The notes: generated by a model not told the origin, from the letters alone. A stretch of DNA of 64,000 bases from JBFWVD01 sp050246915 (GCA_050246915.1 JBFWVD010000017.1:20590-84589); one strand, 5' to 3'. Shown: positions 1 through 8,933, numbered from the stretch's first letter. Translations and numbers: made by a program.

Positions 1-411
1 ACCTCGCTGGCCGACACGGCACCGGGCGACCCGGTCAATCTCGAACGCCCCGTGCGCCTCGCCGATCGCCTCGGCGGGCATCTCGTACAAGGCCACGTTG
101 ACGGGGTCGGCGAGATCGTCGCCACGCCACCAGATCTGCACATCAAGATCCCCGCACCGCTCATGCGCTACGTCGTCGAGAAGGGCTCCATCACCGTCGA
201 CGGAGTGAGCCTCACCGTCGTGCAGCCCATGACCGACGGCTTCACCGTCGCGGTCATCCCTCACACCGCAGCGGTCACCACGTTGGGGCACAAGCCGCCC
301 GGAGCCAAGGTGAACATCGAGGTGGATGTGATCGCCAAGTACGTCGAGCGCCTCCTGGCCCCGCAACTCGGGGTTCAGGTGGGGCAGGCCACATCTCAGG
401 ACCCGTCATGA
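1..411 (+). CDS. ribE: riboflavin synthase alpha subunit, 5' truncated by window edge
   Basis: Riboflavin synthase converts two molecules of 6,7-dimethyl-8-ribityllumazine into riboflavin plus the pyrimidine precursor. Frame 1 is open from the first base (TSLADTAPGDPVNLERPVR), so the gene begins outside the window. What is visible is the end of the first lumazine-binding barrel and the whole second one, with the family signatures GGHLVQGHVDG and GSITVDGVSLTV. The stop overlaps the ribBA start by 4 bp (ATGA), so the two are translationally coupled in a rib operon. Confidence 0.93.
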   Translation, partial: TSLADTAPGDPVNLERPVRLADRLGGHLVQGHVDGVGEIVATPPDLHIKIPAPLMRYVVEKGSITVDGVSLTVVQPMTDGFTVAVIPHTAAVTTLGHKPPGAKVNIEVDVIAKYVERLLAPQLGVQVGQATSQDPS

Positions 412-1538
412 CCAACCCGTTCGATCCGATCGAGGACGCCATCGCTGCCGTGGCCCGGGGCGAGATCGTGGTGGTCGCCGACGACGAGGACCGCGAGAAC
501 GAAGGCGACCTCATCATGGCGGCCGACGCGGCAACGGCGGAGAAGATCGCCTTCTTCGTGCGCCACACCTCGGGGGTGATCTGTGTCGGCCTCCCCGGGG
601 AGCGATGCGACGAGCTCCATCTGCCGCTCATGGTGCCGCCATCGGCCAATACCGAAGTGCAGTCAACTGCGTTCACCGTGACGGTGGATCTGAAAGTCGG
701 CACCAGCACAGGCATCAGCGCGGCCGATCGGGCCGCCACCATCAATGCGCTCGCTGATCCCGCCAAGCGCCCCGACGATTTCAACCGTCCGGGCCACATC
801 TTCCCGCTCCGCGCCCGCCCGGGTGGGGTTCTCAAGCGCGCCGGGCACACCGAAGCGTCGGTCGATCTCGCCCGGCTCGCCGGCCGAGCACCCGCCGGCG
901 TGCTGTGCGAGGTCGTGCTCGAAGGTGGGTCGATGGCCCGTGTCCCCGATCTGCGAGCGTTCGCCCAACAGCACGGGTTGAAGTTCGTGTCCATCGCCGA
1001 TCTGATCCGCCATCGGCGCATGGCCGAGAAGCTCATCGCTCGCGTCGGGGACACCCGGATTCCCACCGAACACGGAGAGTTCCGGTGCATCGCCTTCCAG
1101 AACCTCCTCGACGGCGAGCAGCACGTGGCGTTCGCGGCCGGCGATGTGGCCGGCGCCGATGACGTGTTGGTGCGGGTGCATTCCGAGTGCCTCACCGGTG
1201 ATGTGTTCGGCAGCCTTCGCTGCGACTGCGGTGCGCACCTGCAGGCGTCGATGCGTCAGATCGCCGAAGCAGGCCAAGGAGTGATCGTGTACCTGCGTGG
1301 CCACGAGAGCCGCTCCCACGCATTCAACAGCGCGGGGACCGATGTGGACAGCCGCGAGTACGGCATCGGCGCGCAGATCCTCGCCGACCTCGGCGTCACC
1401 ACCATGCGCCTGCTCACCAACAACCCCGCAACGTACGGCGGGCTCGAGGGCTTCGGCCTCCACATCACCGGGCGGGTCCCGCTCGTGCTCCCCGAGCATC
1501 ACCAGACAACTCATCAACACGCGAACGGAGCGTCATGA
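408..1538 (+). CDS. ribBA: RibBA: DHBP synthase / GTP cyclohydrolase II with an internally shortened cyclohydrolase domain
   Basis: This is a bifunctional riboflavin protein of 376 aa. Residues about 1-200 are 3,4-dihydroxy-2-butanone-4-phosphate synthase and look intact (DDEDRENEGD, RHTSG, RPGHIFPLRA, GHTEASVDLARLAG). Residues about 205-376 are GTP cyclohydrolase II with the zinc motif SECLTGDVFGSLRCDCG and the late motif LLTNNPATYGGLEGFGLHI. Between YLRGHE and DSREYGIGAQ, where the family has GRGIGL, the LRAY helix and a DTVDAN loop, only about 13 residues remain (SRSHAFNSAGTDV), roughly 19 fewer than in E. coli RibA. The catalytic Asp and Arg (DSR) survive, but the GRGIGL segment and catalytic Tyr are absent. 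DHBP synthase activity is expected; cyclohydrolase activity is doubtful. It overlaps both neighbours by 4 bp. Confidence 0.92.
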   Translation: MTNPFDPIEDAIAAVARGEIVVVADDEDRENEGDLIMAADAATAEKIAFFVRHTSGVICVGLPGERCDELHLPLMVPPSANTEVQSTAFTVTVDLKVGTSTGISAADRAATINALADPAKRPDDFNRPGHIFPLRARPGGVLKRAGHTEASVDLARLAGRAPAGVLCEVVLEGGSMARVPDLRAFAQQHGLKFVSIADLIRHRRMAEKLIARVGDTRIPTEHGEFRCIAFQNLLDGEQHVAFAAGDVAGADDVLVRVHSECLTGDVFGSLRCDCGAHLQASMRQIAEAGQGVIVYLRGHESRSHAFNSAGTDVDSREYGIGAQILADLGVTTMRLLTNNPATYGGLEGFGLHITGRVPLVLPEHHQTTHQHANGAS

Positions 1539-2050
1539 GCAACAACATCCTCTCGGCCGATCTGAACGGCAGCGGCCTGCGCTTTGCGCTGGTGGCCAGC
1601 CGGTTCAACGATCTCATCGTCGAGCGCCTCGTGGCCGGAGCCACCGACGCGCTCGTGCGCCACGGTGTGGCCGCCGACGACGTCGAGATGGCGTGGGTGC
1701 CCGGGGCCTGGGAACTGCCGGTGATCGCCAAGCATCTGGTTCACACCGGCCGCTTCGATGCCGTCGTCGCGCTCGGCGCCGTGATCCGTGGCTCCACTGC
1801 GCACTTCGAACACGTCGCCGGACAATGCGCATCTGGCCTTGCGTCAATAGCACTTGACACCGGCATCCCGGTTGCCTTCGGAGTGCTCACCACCGACTCG
1901 ATCGAGCAGGCCATCGAACGGGCCGGCACCAAGGCTGGCAACAAGGGCATCGAAGCGGCCACGGCAGCGCTCGAATCCGTCAACCTCATCCGGATCATCC
2001 ACGCCGACGATCCGAACGGCCATCGCGGTCCGTTCCCGTTCGGGAGCTGA
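1535..2050 (+). CDS. ribH: 6,7-dimethyl-8-ribityllumazine synthase
   Basis: It condenses the ribitylamino-pyrimidine with 3,4-dihydroxy-2-butanone-4-phosphate to form lumazine, the substrate of riboflavin synthase. The 171 aa match the usual family length. Visible signatures are VASRFND near the start, the substrate site VPGAWELP, VALGAVIRGSTAHFEHVAG with the catalytic His, and FGVLTTDSIEQAIERAGTK with AGNKG at the phosphate site. The ATG overlaps the ribBA stop (ATGA), making it the last gene of the visible rib cluster. fbiC follows in the same direction but has its own promoter. Confidence 0.95.
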   Translation: MSNNILSADLNGSGLRFALVASRFNDLIVERLVAGATDALVRHGVAADDVEMAWVPGAWELPVIAKHLVHTGRFDAVVALGAVIRGSTAHFEHVAGQCASGLASIALDTGIPVAFGVLTTDSIEQAIERAGTKAGNKGIEAATAALESVNLIRIIHADDPNGHRGPFPFGS

Positions 2051-2110
2051 GCGCTCCCGAAAACCTGCCGGGCATATTGACACGGGCTCTCCCAGGCCGG
2101 TTCACGAAAC

Positions 2111-2125
2111 GAACCAAGTTGGTTC
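2111..2125. promoter_or_regulatory. perfect 15-bp palindrome upstream of the fbiC promoter
   Basis: GAACCAA-G-TTGGTTC is a perfect inverted repeat with a 1-bp centre. It ends 21 bp before the -10 box of fbiC, so it covers or abuts the -35 region. The size and placement suit a dimeric transcription factor acting on F420 synthesis, but no regulator is identified. Confidence 0.5.
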
Positions 2126-2146
2126 GCTTTTCGAACTGACCTCCTC

Positions 2147-2158
2147 TAGGGTGACCCC
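2147..2158 (+). promoter_or_regulatory. leaderless promoter of fbiC (TAGGGT + 6 nt + ATG)
   Basis: The -10 hexamer TAGGGT at 2147-2152 is followed by exactly 6 nt and then the ATG at 2159. This spacing puts transcription start at the A of the start codon. There is no Shine-Dalgarno sequence. The same geometry recurs at other genes in this window. Confidence 0.72.
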
Positions 2159-4546
2159 ATGGGTAGCCCGACCGCGCAGACCAGCCTCGATCACATCGAT
2201 CTCGACCAGCTCTCGGCGCTGCCGTTCGACGAGCTGCTGGTCATGGCTCGCTCTGTGCGCGACGCCCGGTTCGGCAATCGCATCACCTTCTCCCCCAAGG
2301 TGTTCATTCCCCTCACCATGCTGTGTCGGGACTCGTGCGGGTACTGCACGTTTGCCCAACCCCCGGCCCGACTCGAGTCGCCGTACCTGAGTGCCGACGA
2401 GGTGCTGGCCATCGCCCGCCGTGGCGCCGAGATGGGCTGCCACGAAGCGCTGTTCACCTTGGGTGAAGCGCCGGAGGATCGCTACGAGGTCGCCCGCCGC
2501 TGGCTCACCGACAACGGTTTCGACTCGACGGTGCACTACCTCACCGAGATGGCTCGGTTGGTGGTGAGCGAGACCGGCCTGCTCCCTCATGCCAACGCCG
2601 GAGCACTCAACCACGACGAACTGCGCGCCCTGCGAGCCGTCGCTCCGAGCCAGGGGATGATGATCGAGTCGCTCAACGACTCACTGGCCTGTCATCGCAG
2701 TGCACCGGACAAGACAGCGGCGCGCCGTCTGGCCACGCTCGACGCGGCGGGCCGTGCCCAGGTGGCGTTCACCACCGGGATCCTCGTCGGTATCGGCGAG
2801 TCGCGCGCCGATCGCATCGAAGCCCTGCAGGCCATCGCCGCATCGCATCGCACACATGGGCACATCCAGGAGGTGATCGTCCAGAACTTCATGCCCAAGC
2901 TGCGCACCGCCATGGTGAACGAACCACCGTGTCCCCCCGAGGAGTTCCTGTGGACCATCGCCATGGCACGGTTGTTGCTCCCGGCCGAGATCCATCTGCA
3001 AGCACCACCGAACCTCTCCGACGACTTCGGATCGCTCCTCGCGGCCGGCATCGACGACTGGGGCGGGGTGTCGCCAGTGACCGCCGATCACGTGAACCCC
3101 GAGCGACCCTGGCCTGATCTCGATCGCCTGCGCTCCGTGACCGAAGCGGCCGGCCACACGTTGGCGCCACGTCTCACCATCTATCCCGAGTACGCCCTAC
3201 AACCGGCGCGCTGGCTCGATGATGGCCTGCGCTTCGCGGTGCTCGATCGCAGCGATGCGGCCGGGCTCGGTCGCGACGACCCGGGGAGCGTGTGGCCCAA
3301 CAAGATCACCGCGGCCGATGTCGTGGGCGATGGCGCCGAGGTGACGCTGGTCGGACATCGCTCCACCGCTTGGTACTCGGGCGCCTCCGCCAGTCCGTCA
3401 ATGTTGATTGACACTGACGCCGCGGCGTCGGTGCGGTCGGGCGCCGTGGCCGAGGTGCTGGCCGGCGTGCGTGCTGGGCAGACACCCGAGGTGGACGAGA
3501 TAGTGGCGCTGTTCGGCGCACGTGGCCCCGAGGTGGCCGCGGTGGCCGTGCTGGCCGACGAACTGCGTAGTGCTGCCGTGGGCGACTCGTTGACTTGGGT
3601 GGCCAACCGCAACATCAACTACACCAACGTGTGCACGTTCAAGTGCAAGTTCTGCGGCTTCTCCAAGGGTCCGCTCAGCTTGAACCTCCGGGGAACGCCG
3701 TATCTGTTGACGCTCGATGACATCGCCCAGCGTGCCGTCGAGGCATGGGAGCGCGGCGCAACCGAAGTCACCTTGCAGGGCGGTATCCATCCCGACTTCG
3801 ACGGTGACTACTACATCGAAGTGACGCGCGCTGTGAAAGACGCAGTGCCAGGCATGCACATCCACGGCTTCACCGCACTCGAGGTGACCGAAGGTGCTCG
3901 TCGTCTGGCCGAACCGCTGCACAGCTACCTCACGCGTCTGAAGGAGGCCGGTCTCGGTTCGCTCCCAGGCACCGCAGCGGAGATCCTCGACGATCCAGTG
4001 CGGGCCATCTTGTGCCCCGACAAGATCAACACCGAGCAGTGGCTCGAGTGCCATCGAGTTGCGCACGAGGTCGGTCTGTTCTCCAACATCACGATGATGT
4101 TCGGTTCGGTCGAGCAGCCCGTCAGCTGGGCTCGCCACCTCGTGCGGACCCGCGATCTGCAACGCGTCACCGGTGGGTTCACCGAGTTCGTGGGCCTGCC
4201 GTTCGTGCACATGGCCTCGCCCATCTACTTGCAGCGCAAGGCCCGTCGTGGTCCGACGTTCCGCGAGAACCTGCTCGTGCATGCCGTGGCCCGCATCGTC
4301 TACAACGGGCTCATCGACAACGTGCAAGCGTCCTGGGTGAAGATCGGTGTCGACGGAGCGCGCCAGTTGCTCCAAGCCGGCTGCAACGATCTCGGCGGCA
4401 CACTCATCAACGAGAACATCAGCCGCGCCGCGGGGGCGAGCCATGGTCAGGAGATGGACGCCGACGCGTTTGCCGCGTTGGTCGCGCCGCTCGGCCGAAC
4501 GCTCGAGCAGCGCACGACGGCCTATGGACGAGTGGCTGTCGCCTGA
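2159..4546 (+). CDS. fbiC: FO synthase (fused CofG-CofH, radical SAM), coenzyme F420 biosynthesis
   Basis: It makes 7,8-didemethyl-8-hydroxy-5-deazariboflavin, the F420 chromophore, from tyrosine and the ribityl-diaminouracil intermediate of the riboflavin pathway. At 795 aa it is the actinobacterial single-chain form. The N-terminal CofG half has the radical-SAM motif CRDSCGYC near residue 59. The C-terminal CofH half, from about residue 460, has CTFKCKFC near residue 498, followed by EVTLQGGIHP. Placement just after the rib cluster fits the shared precursor. The start is fixed by a leaderless promoter. The 3' end overlaps the convergent BrkB-like gene by 25 bp. cofC, a later F420 gene, lies at 21.6 kb. 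Confidence 0.97.
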   Translation: MGSPTAQTSLDHIDLDQLSALPFDELLVMARSVRDARFGNRITFSPKVFIPLTMLCRDSCGYCTFAQPPARLESPYLSADEVLAIARRGAEMGCHEALFTLGEAPEDRYEVARRWLTDNGFDSTVHYLTEMARLVVSETGLLPHANAGALNHDELRALRAVAPSQGMMIESLNDSLACHRSAPDKTAARRLATLDAAGRAQVAFTTGILVGIGESRADRIEALQAIAASHRTHGHIQEVIVQNFMPKLRTAMVNEPPCPPEEFLWTIAMARLLLPAEIHLQAPPNLSDDFGSLLAAGIDDWGGVSPVTADHVNPERPWPDLDRLRSVTEAAGHTLAPRLTIYPEYALQPARWLDDGLRFAVLDRSDAAGLGRDDPGSVWPNKITAADVVGDGAEVTLVGHRSTAWYSGASASPSMLIDTDAAASVRSGAVAEVLAGVRAGQTPEVDEIVALFGARGPEVAAVAVLADELRSAAVGDSLTWVANRNINYTNVCTFKCKFCGFSKGPLSLNLRGTPYLLTLDDIAQRAVEAWERGATEVTLQGGIHPDFDGDYYIEVTRAVKDAVPGMHIHGFTALEVTEGARRLAEPLHSYLTRLKEAGLGSLPGTAAEILDDPVRAILCPDKINTEQWLECHRVAHEVGLFSNITMMFGSVEQPVSWARHLVRTRDLQRVTGGFTEFVGLPFVHMASPIYLQRKARRGPTFRENLLVHAVARIVYNGLIDNVQASWVKIGVDGARQLLQAGCNDLGGTLINENISRAAGASHGQEMDADAFAALVAPLGRTLEQRTTAYGRVAVA

Positions 4547-5436
4547 ACCGGCGGTGGTAGCGGGGATCCGCCCGCTCCGTTGGTGCCGCTGTTGCCCGAC
4601 CGGCGCAGGTCGAGTGCGCGGTTCAACTCGATGCCGGCCAGCGCCACTGTGGTGTGCAGCGACAGCCACGTGAACAGTCCGATGACCGTGGCGAACGTGC
4701 CGTACACATCGGAGGCGTTGGCGATGGCGCGACCCACCACGATGGTGCCGAGCAGCTGCAAGACCGCGAAGCCCACGGCTGCGAACAATGCACCGGGCGC
4801 CACCTGTGTGTTCTTCAGCCGACGAGAGCACAGAACGCGATAGCTCGCGCCGAGGACCACGGTGTTGAGCGCGACAACGCCGACGACGAGTCCGACGCGA
4901 GCGACGAACCGCAACTCGGCGACCCCGGCCAAGGTGGCCAGAGCGGCGCCGCCCACTTGTGACACGCCGGCCAGCGCGATGGTGGCGAGGGCGCGGAGTC
5001 GGACCTTGAAGAAGTTCGGTCGATCGTCGAGGGGCACGTCCCAGATGTCGTCCACCGATGTCTGTGCACCGACGAAGGCCTTCATGCCGGCCCACAGGGC
5101 AGAGACGAGTCCTACCACGAGAGCAACGACGTTGCCGTTGAGCTTGCCGACGTTCTCCTCGATGGTGCGACCGACGATGGGCAGGTTGACGAGTACCGAG
5201 TCCTTGATGTCGTCCTGCAGACCGCTGTTGCCGTGCAGCACGTAGCCGAGGATGGTGACGAGCACCAGCAGGAGCGGGAACACCGACAAGAAGCTGTAGT
5301 GGGCGAGCAGGGCCGCGGACCGGCCGGTGCGATGGCGACGGAACCCGTCGACCATCTCGAGCAACACATCGACGAACGCGAACCGGCGGCGCAGTGCGAG
5401 GACGCGCCCGCGCTGTGTCCATGGCGCCTTCGCCAT
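4522..5436 (-). CDS. YihY/BrkB-family inner membrane protein
   Basis: A 304-aa polytopic membrane protein of the YihY/BrkB family, whose molecular function is not settled; annotations range from RNase BN (mistaken) to transport or envelope roles. A cytoplasmic N-terminus is followed by about six hydrophobic segments. Family features are AALLAHYSFLSVFPLLLVLV near residue 41, the WAGMKAF region and a final GLFTWLSLHTTVALAGIELN. The C-terminus is a Pro/Gly-rich tail. The start codon lies 1 bp after the stop of the upstream gene (TGAgATG), so the two are coupled. Confidence 0.85.
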   Translation of the reverse strand: MAKAPWTQRGRVLALRRRFAFVDVLLEMVDGFRRHRTGRSAALLAHYSFLSVFPLLLVLVTILGYVLHGNSGLQDDIKDSVLVNLPIVGRTIEENVGKLNGNVVALVVGLVSALWAGMKAFVGAQTSVDDIWDVPLDDRPNFFKVRLRALATIALAGVSQVGGAALATLAGVAELRFVARVGLVVGVVALNTVVLGASYRVLCSRRLKNTQVAPGALFAAVGFAVLQLLGTIVVGRAIANASDVYGTFATVIGLFTWLSLHTTVALAGIELNRALDLRRSGNSGTNGAGGSPLPPPVQATATRP

Positions 5437-5437
5437 C

Positions 5438-6562
5438 TCAGATCACCCGACCTCGAGCGGCTTGCGCACGTGCGGCTCGCAGCGTCCATGGTGGCGTGAT
5501 GCGAGGAGCTGAGCGATCCGATGACCACTTTGCGTCGGGGGCGACGATCATCTTGGCCAACAGCACCAACGGTTGGTCGTAGTTGACCCGCCATCCAGCG
5601 AAGTCCCGCCAAGCCTGATCGCGATCGGACTTCATCGGTAGTCCCGACGCCACCAATTCATCGAAGGTCGCGTCGAACTCCGCTCGCGTGACGCTGATGG
5701 GATCGCCCGGGCGAGGATCGTGCTCGTACGGAAGGTTGAAGACGTCGCAGATGCGGCGCAGCGTCACGAAGCCGGTGCGCAGCACGATGGCGCCGCGCGG
5801 GGACCTCACCCCCTCGATGCAACTGAGATAGATGGCCGTCGAATCCAGCACACAGCCCGCTGCGGTGATCCACGAACGTTCCGGTTGGGTCGATCGGAAG
5901 AACACCAGCGATGAGATCGAGGAGTGGCTCTCCTCCACCTCGACGAACCACTGTTCCCAACGCGGCAAGAGCTCGTCGTCGTAGTTCTCGAGCATGCCGA
6001 TGCGCCAGAAGCGGATGAGCATCTCAGCGGGGCTGGGCGGGGTCCCGGCCCGGACCTCGAGCATGGCAACCGCCGATTCGCGTCGGGAGAACGATCCGTA
6101 GATGGTCGGTAGGTAGCTGATGAGGAGTGCGACCAGACCGAGACCGATGGTGGCCTGTATGAACGACACGATCGCCCCAGGCATCGAGGCATTGAATCGC
6201 ACACCGAGGGTGAGCATTGATGAACCCGACACCAAGAACGCATCACGCAGTCCGTGCTGCTCGATGGCCCAGTGCACGCCGGTCCCGCCGATGATGACCC
6301 CGATCACCCACATCCCGGGCATGAGCACAAGCCCGAGTGGAGCGCTCACAGCCAACACGCGATCACGGGCGAGGAAGCTGCGACGCTCGTGCGCGATCAG
6401 CTCGAAGATGCGACGCAGGACGATGAAGAAGACCCGCGTCAGGAACGAACCGGAGGCCCGAGGCACCACGAAGGTTCGCACCGCTGACATGCAGATGACG
6501 ACGACCAGGAACGCCCCTGCTGCTCCGACGATCAACCTGGCGACGAGATCCACGCCGATCAT
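5438..6562 (-). CDS. conserved membrane protein with ion-channel-like pore segment, function unknown
   Basis: This 374-aa protein has two N-terminal hydrophobic segments (IVGAAGAFLVVVICMSAVR; VLMPGMWVIGVIIGGTGVHW), a short re-entrant-like stretch SGSSMLTLGVRF and a third segment (IQATIGLGLVALLISYLPTI). A long, mostly soluble C-terminal half follows. The TM-pore-TM arrangement resembles two-TM ion channels (SxLTLGxG-type filter), but the canonical GYG/GFG is not present, so selectivity cannot be assigned. It is cotranscribed with the BrkB-like gene. I do not recognise a named family. Confidence 0.7.
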   Translation of the reverse strand: MIGVDLVARLIVGAAGAFLVVVICMSAVRTFVVPRASGSFLTRVFFIVLRRIFELIAHERRSFLARDRVLAVSAPLGLVLMPGMWVIGVIIGGTGVHWAIEQHGLRDAFLVSGSSMLTLGVRFNASMPGAIVSFIQATIGLGLVALLISYLPTIYGSFSRRESAVAMLEVRAGTPPSPAEMLIRFWRIGMLENYDDELLPRWEQWFVEVEESHSSISSLVFFRSTQPERSWITAAGCVLDSTAIYLSCIEGVRSPRGAIVLRTGFVTLRRICDVFNLPYEHDPRPGDPISVTRAEFDATFDELVASGLPMKSDRDQAWRDFAGWRVNYDQPLVLLAKMIVAPDAKWSSDRSAPRITPPWTLRAARAQAARGRVI

Positions 6563-6662
6563 CGTGCCAGACGAGGCCGAACATCACGGTCGAAGGCCGC
6601 GCATCACACCCCCTTGGTAGGTTCACGAAGTCCGCTCGGGCCCGGCGGAGATCGGCATCGAC

Positions 6663-7232
6663 ATGCCTTCCGCACCTGCGCATAGCGCAGTTCGATCCCC
6701 CGAGGTCTGCGCCATGCGCATCCCACCGTGTCGCCCCAATCGCGCCAACCTGCGCACCGTCGATCCCGCCACCCGCGACGGCGCAAACCCACGAGGACCC
6801 AGTCCGAGCCTCATCGGTGAGCACATCCCCGGACCCAACACCTTGCGGGGTCCCGAAGATGCGTTGAGCATCTTCCAGGCAGCCAGATCTCGCCCCGCGC
6901 TGGAGGAGACCTTCGTGCTGCTGCTCGACGACGCGCACACCGGTGCCGACATCGTGTGCATCAACGATGCCTCCAGCGCCGACTGCGTGCAGCGCATCGT
7001 GACGCTGCTGTGCGGTCTGGCCGAGCAATCGTGGCTGGCCGGGCTCGTCGTGGCCACTGCCCGTCCGTTCGCCACCACCGTGGTGGATGACGATGATCTA
7101 CACACCTGGTTCACGCTGCGTGTGCTCGCCGACGACGCCGGGGTGGATCTCATCGACTGGTTCGTGCTCATCGACGGCATCAGCTTCTCGATCGCCGACT
7201 ACACCCAGTCGACGTCTCTGTGGATCCCGTGA
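6663..7232 (+). CDS. RadC/JAB-like protein lacking the metal-binding motif
   Basis: A 189-aa protein. After a disordered N-terminus, residues about 60-185 follow the RadC/JAB order: a strand VLLLDDAHTGADIV, the SSADCVQRIVTLLC helix, a strand LAGLVVATARP where RadC has HNHPSG, and a helix plus strand ending in AGVDLIDWFVLIDGISFSIAD. The His-x-His-Pro and Ser-x7-Asp ligands are absent, so it is probably not a metalloprotease. A -10 box TAGGTT at 6618-6623 and a GGCGGAG at about 6644 support the start at 6663; ATG 6714 is an alternative. It is divergent from the membrane-protein operon. Function unknown. Confidence 0.62.
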   Translation: MPSAPAHSAVRSPEVCAMRIPPCRPNRANLRTVDPATRDGANPRGPSPSLIGEHIPGPNTLRGPEDALSIFQAARSRPALEETFVLLLDDAHTGADIVCINDASSADCVQRIVTLLCGLAEQSWLAGLVVATARPFATTVVDDDDLHTWFTLRVLADDAGVDLIDWFVLIDGISFSIADYTQSTSLWIP

Positions 7233-7235
7233 TGG

Positions 7236-8933
7236 TCAGTCGGCGTGCACGAAGCACGACTTGCCGCGACGCTTCGCTTCATACATCGCAGCGTCGGCGC
7301 GCAGCATCAACTCCTCGATGCTGGCCGAGGTTGGTCGGGCTACCCCGATGCTCACCCCGATCGCCGCCATGGTCCCGTGCACGTCCACGGGCATGGCCAG
7401 ATGATCCACGGTCCGTTGGGCGATGCATTCGATGTCGACCGTGGTCGGCACTCGCTCGAGAAGCACGATGAACTCATCGCCGCCCAGGCGGGCCACCAGA
7501 TCCCCCGGACGCACCGCTGCTTTCAATCGACGTGCCACCTCACGCAGCAACGCGTCACCGGCGGCGTGCCCCAAGGTGTCGTTCACCGACTTGAAGCCGT
7601 CGAGATCACAGAACATCACCGCCAGCGACTGGCGCGATCGCTCATCGGCCATGACCGCGGCTACTCGCCCAGTGAAGGCCGAACGGTTGGCCAGCTCGGT
7701 GAGCGGATCGTGCGTCGATTGCCAACGCAGGAGTGCTTCGCGCTCGCGCACAGCGGTGATGTCCTCGAACTGCGCGATGGCGGCGTGCGTGGTGCCGTCT
7801 TCGTCGATCAACGCGCTGATGGTGACTGATGCCCATCGTTCGGTGTCGCCCATCGTGGCCAGCACCACCTCGATCGTCGCTTCTGAGTTCGCGCCATCGG
7901 CCATCGCGTTCAGTTCGGCTTCGAGCAGATCGCGATAGGGCTCGGTCACCAGTTGCTCCATTGTGCACGCCAGCAGATCGTCGGTGGACAGACCGATCAA
8001 CTCGGCGAGCGCCCAGTTGGCTTGGAGGATCTGATGGCGGCTCTGGGACAGGCCCACCATGGCGGTTCCGAACGGGGCGCGGTCGAAGATGACCTCGAGC
8101 CGCGCCGATGCCGATCGAGCCTCTCGCACAGCGACTTCGAGCTCCGTCACGTCCTGCCCGTTGGTGACGAAGTACTGCACCTGCCCGTGCTCCAACACTG
8201 GGGTGATCGTCCACATCATCGTGCGTTTACCGTTCGGCGTCCGGATGACCGACCGGTCGGAGTATCGCCGGGGATTCTGGGACAAGTGGGTGTAGAAGCG
8301 CTCGGCCGTGGCTCTATCGTTGCCCAGGTTCTCGTGCTCGGCGAGGCGCTTGCCCACCAGGTCCCGTAGCGGCACCCCGAGGAACGCCTCGAGTGCCGGG
8401 TTGCACGTTCGCAACGTCCCGTCCACCTCGAGCACCGACATGAGCGACGCGTTGGAGTGCCACAGCGTCTCGGCGAAACGGCGATCACCGCGGGCTCGAG
8501 TCAACGCCGTGCGTCGTTCCGTGTCGTCCACGAAAGCGACCACCACCCATCGCTCACCGTTGGGTCGGCTGATGGGCCGGCTCGACACGCTCAACCACAC
8601 CAGCGAGCCATCGGGCCGATGCACACCCATGACTGCGTCGTTCACCGGCTCGCCCGTGGTGAGTGTGATCATCGCGGGGTGGGTCTCACCGGGATAGTCG
8701 TTGCCGTCCTCATGAATGGCTCGCCAGCGGGAGTCGATCGAGTCGCGCCCCATGAGTTGATCGATGGGCAGACCCAAGATCTCGACCGCGGCCGGGTTTG
8801 CTCCCACGATCATCCCAGTGGAGTCCTGCACCACCAATCCCTCGCTGAACGCCTGAATGGCAGCGACGGCCACGTCGGCATCGATGCCGAATGCTGGCAG
8901 TGAGTTGTTCGTCTCGTCTTTGGAAAGGGACAC
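7236..8933 (-). CDS. diguanylate cyclase with three PAS domains
   Basis: A soluble c-di-GMP synthase of 565 aa. Three PAS/PAC modules occupy residues about 15-390 (VVQDSTGMIVGANPAAVEIL; LMSVLEVDGTLRTCNPALEA; FGTAMVGLSQSRHQILQANW), and a GGDEF domain fills the C-terminus from about residue 400. The active site GGDEF is intact and the allosteric I-site RPGD sits exactly five residues before it, so the enzyme should be active and product-inhibited. No membrane segment is seen. The start is GTG with CGGAG seven bases upstream. A PilZ effector is encoded at 62 kb. It ends 3 bp from the convergent RadC-like gene. Confidence 0.92.
   Translation of the reverse strand: MSLSKDETNNSLPAFGIDADVAVAAIQAFSEGLVVQDSTGMIVGANPAAVEILGLPIDQLMGRDSIDSRWRAIHEDGNDYPGETHPAMITLTTGEPVNDAVMGVHRPDGSLVWLSVSSRPISRPNGERWVVVAFVDDTERRTALTRARGDRRFAETLWHSNASLMSVLEVDGTLRTCNPALEAFLGVPLRDLVGKRLAEHENLGNDRATAERFYTHLSQNPRRYSDRSVIRTPNGKRTMMWTITPVLEHGQVQYFVTNGQDVTELEVAVREARSASARLEVIFDRAPFGTAMVGLSQSRHQILQANWALAELIGLSTDDLLACTMEQLVTEPYRDLLEAELNAMADGANSEATIEVVLATMGDTERWASVTISALIDEDGTTHAAIAQFEDITAVREREALLRWQSTHDPLTELANRSAFTGRVAAVMADERSRQSLAVMFCDLDGFKSVNDTLGHAAGDALLREVARRLKAAVRPGDLVARLGGDEFIVLLERVPTTVDIECIAQRTVDHLAMPVDVHGTMAAIGVSIGVARPTSASIEELMLRADAAMYEAKRRGKSCFVHAD

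Noticed and set aside
1290..1370. Simple frameshift explaining the shortened GTP cyclohydrolase domain
   Set aside because: Both flanks read family motifs in the same frame and the intervening residues still resemble parts of the loop, so an in-frame loss (or a multi-site error) fits better than a single indel.
3398..5422. 674-aa minus-strand open frame across fbiC and the BrkB-like gene
   Set aside because: It is antisense to fbiC, which has clear radical-SAM motifs; the frame shows only Arg/His-rich shadow composition of high-GC DNA.
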